A stretch of DNA of 37,066 nucleotides from Nostoc sp. NMS7 (GTDB lineage: Bacteria > Cyanobacteriota > Cyanobacteriia > Cyanobacteriales > Nostocaceae), in contig NZ_JABXKJ010000232.1 in assembly GCF_017115085.1 (NCBI RefSeq), positions 1 through 37,066 of the forward strand, written 5' to 3'. The translations under genes and the position numbers were made by a program. A model generated the notes under the pieces. The model did not search any database and had not been told where the DNA came from. It worked only from the letters and a program-made list of their open reading frames with translations. This document shows, one piece after another, positions 36,401-37,066 of the stretch. Position 1 is the first letter of the stretch. Each line of letters starts with the position of its first letter.

Positions 36401-36974
36401 GAGTCCGGATGGTCAAATCCTAGCCACTGGCAGCGAAGACCAGACGGTGCGGTTGTGGGATGTCAGTGATGGTAAGTGTCTCAAAGCTTTGCACGAGCAT
36501 ACTAGTGGTATCTGGTCACTGGCTTGGAGTTCAGATGGTCAAACTCTAGCTAGTGCTAGTGCTGACCAGACAGTGCGGTTGTGGGATGTTTCTACTGGTC
36601 ATTGTCTCAAAGTTTTGCACAGTCACGTTGGTCGGGTAGGTGCGGTGGCTTGGAGTCCAGATGGTCAAATCATAGCCAGTGGCAGTGAAGATAAAACCGT
36701 GAAATTATGGTGTGTCAGTAAAGGGCAATGCTTGAGAACATTGCAGGGATATCGTAAAGAGATACGGTCTCTCGCCTTCAGTCCTCAAGGTGAGACGTTA
36801 AGTGCTGGCAGTGAAGATGAGACGATTAAGCTTTGGGATGTCAATACAGGTGAATGCTTAAAGATCCTGAGAGCTAATCGGCCCTATGAACAGATGAACA
36901 TCACTGGCATCACAGGTTTAACTGAAGCTCAAAAAGCTACGCTGAAAGCTCTAGGGGCACTGGAGTTTGAATAA
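33459..36974 (+). CDS. STAND ATPase: HTH/vMAP-like - NB-ARC - pentapeptide - WD40 (13 repeats)
   Basis: 1171 residues. N-terminal (about 1-95) is the helical HTH-like module common in cyanobacterial STAND proteins (GLTYDEIAQALGYTDKYLKQ and KVSKTNFQSAVER). NB-ARC: Walker A LLGMGGIGKTALAV (about 164-177) and Walker B CLLVLDNIE; a winged-helix region follows (EKEIMYWLAIEREPISITEL). A short pentapeptide-like run (DLSNYDFSDLTIWQADLRYV) precedes 13 WD40 repeats of 42 residues (consensus 'W-S-P-D-G-Q-T-L-A-S..T-V-R-L-W-D'). Such proteins are ATP-driven switches in which the propeller holds the ATPase off until a ligand binds; the output here is unknown (signalling or defence). I take ATG 33459 over GTG 33450. 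Monocistronic, facing away from the NRPS cluster. The repeats are nearly identical at DNA level. Confidence 0.88.
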   Translation: MNLEEVLRFVDEVVFAKTQKHLKDVQVSILRGAWQGLTYDEIAQALGYTDKYLKQDIGPKLWQTLSQIFGEKVSKTNFQSAVERQWNLWKYQTSERFNHLLSEVKVQPDVFEALTTVLPDRQATVGYQDWGKAIDVSVFYGRTRELATLKQWIVNDRCHLVALLGMGGIGKTALAVKVAEQIQDEFKYVIWRSLRNAPPIKELLTDLLQILSNHQEIENDLPKDIDGRVSQLISYLRKSRCLLVLDNIEIILRSGDSAGYYREGYEDYGEFLKRVGEERHQSCVVLTSREKPKEFVLIEGETLPVRSLQLTGLKEAEGREIFRIKEGSFSGSESEWKFLIEHYAGNPLALKIVAGYIYNLFGNSISKFIESLKQRALVFDDICDLLDTQFNRLSDVEKEIMYWLAIEREPISITELQENILSSALQRKLPKALTSLGQRSLIEKSKANFTQQPVVMEFITERLIEQVSEEIATKEVRLLLSHPLIKATGKDYIQNSQIRLILEPIAQRLCTTFNSKKDIERQLNQILFKIREEFSSSVGYGGGNVINLLRQLKIDLSNYDFSDLTIWQADLRYVNLHHVNFQNADLAKSVFTETLRGVFSVAFSPDGKLLATGDSDGEVRLWQVKDGKQLFTLKGHTSWVWSVVWSPDGQTLASGSEDHTVRLWDILTGQCLKVLGGHNRRVFTVVWSPDSQTLASGSEDHMVRLWDIRTGQCLKILHGHAKGIRSVVWSPDGQTLATSSMDCTVRLWDICTGQCLKILHGHTDQVFAVVWSPDGQTLASSSEDHTVRLWDVPTGQCFKVLHGHTSWVFAVAWSPDGQTLASSSEDHTVRLWDVPTGQCLKVVHGYTSAIWSVAWSPDGQTLASTSTDKTVRLWDVSTSQCFKVLHGHTSWVFAVAWSPDGQTLATSSSDHTVRLWDVSTSQCFKVLHGHASWVFAVAWSPDGQTLASASINQTVRLWDVPTGECFKVLHGHTSRVFAVTWSPDGQILATGSEDQTVRLWDVSDGKCLKALHEHTSGIWSLAWSSDGQTLASASADQTVRLWDVSTGHCLKVLHSHVGRVGAVAWSPDGQIIASGSEDKTVKLWCVSKGQCLRTLQGYRKEIRSLAFSPQGETLSAGSEDETIKLWDVNTGECLKILRANRPYEQMNITGITGLTEAQKATLKALGALEFE
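35375..36640 (+). repeat. Tandem 126-bp WD40 coding repeats
   Basis: About ten consecutive 126-bp units inside the STAND gene share long identical runs such as TGGAGTCCGGATGGTCAAAC and GTGCGGTT(A/G)TGGGATGT. Differences cluster in the segment coding for the top-face loop (TSWVF, AKGIR, TDQVF, TSAIW, TSRVF). Synonymous sites are conserved too, implying recent duplication or gene conversion between units. Confidence 0.8.
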
Positions 36975-36991
36975 AGCTCACGCGATAAGCT

Positions 36992-37032
36992 AATCGGCAT
37001 TTAAGCTGCATAATATAAATGCAGAGCCGATT
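36992..37032 (+). terminator. Hairpin after the STAND gene
   Basis: AATCGGC (36992-36998) pairs with GCCGATT (37026-37032), and TGCAT pairs with ATGCA inside. It begins 18 bp past the stop. The 3' side is not T-rich, so a Rho-independent terminator is only possible, not certain. Confidence 0.35.
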
Positions 37033-37042
37033 GAAAGTAACT

Positions 37043-37066
37043 ATGCCACCTCCAGCCAAAAATTTT
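37043..37066 (+). CDS. Possible start of a further gene (cut by window edge)
   Basis: ATG at 37043 opens eight codons (MPPPAKNF) before the window ends. Only a weak GAAAG lies upstream. Too short to identify. Confidence 0.2.

Overview
The window looks like chromosome of a filamentous (Nostocales-type) cyanobacterium. It contains several HIP1 octamers (GCGATCGC, for example near 2321, 9103, 16227, 17798, 19837, 24821, 27125, 29337). It also has dispersed repeats typical of that group (TAGGCGTAGCCCAC..TAGGCATCGC, GTAGGGGC..GCCCCTAC, AGGACTTACGCA..TGCGTAAGTCCT), many decayed insertion sequences, and a long NB-ARC/WD40 protein. No tRNA, rRNA or CRISPR array was seen.

Layout. 1-2500 is a left accessory flank: the C-terminal end of an unknown protein, a rifampin ADP-ribosyltransferase (arr), an AIPR-like protein and transposase scars. 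2503-6300 is all scarred by IS remnants: a membrane-anchored M28 peptidase, relics of IS4- and IS982-type transposases, a lone ectoine-synthase homologue, and a 48-bp fragment of a second M28 gene copy. 6454-31469 is a minus-strand biosynthetic gene cluster. In transcription order it reads: NRPS-1 (FAAL-ACP-C-A with embedded PRMT-like methyltransferase-PCP-formyltransferase), argH-like lyase, argG-like synthetase, B3/B4 tRNA-editing-type protein, NRPS-2 (C-A[Ser]-PCP-C-A-PCP), PKS (KS-AT-ACP-reductase), MFS exporter, class I methyltransferase, MbtH. 31470-33458 is non-coding: a copied leader repeat, a 5' fragment of a group II intron and a MITE-like element. 33459-36974 encodes an HTH/NB-ARC/pentapeptide/13-blade WD40 STAND protein on the plus strand.

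How the cluster probably works (inference from domain order). A fatty acid is adenylated by the FAAL and loaded on an ACP. It is condensed with an amino acid X whose adenylation pocket carries Glu at the 278 position, then with Ser (code DVWHMSLID), then with an amino acid Y (code DPRHFGFQA), extended once with malonyl-CoA, and released reductively. No ketoreductase is present, so a beta-keto aldehyde, or its cyclised pyrrolinone, is the expected raw product. The unusual part is the set of C-N chemistry genes. The adjacent argG/argH paralogues have the citrulline-binding Ser of the synthetase replaced by Pro. A PRMT-like methyltransferase sits inside the first A domain. A formyltransferase sits at the C-terminal end of NRPS-1 rather than the N-terminal end. 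The EctC-like cupin has lost two of the three iron ligands of true ectoine synthase. Together they suggest a dedicated pathway to a modified guanidino- or amidino-amino acid in a lipopeptide-aldehyde. The free-standing B3/B4 protein may protect translation from that amino acid. I do not recognise a described product for this combination.

Limits: domain boundaries, specificity codes and active-site comparisons were read by eye against remembered family patterns; no alignment or search was run.
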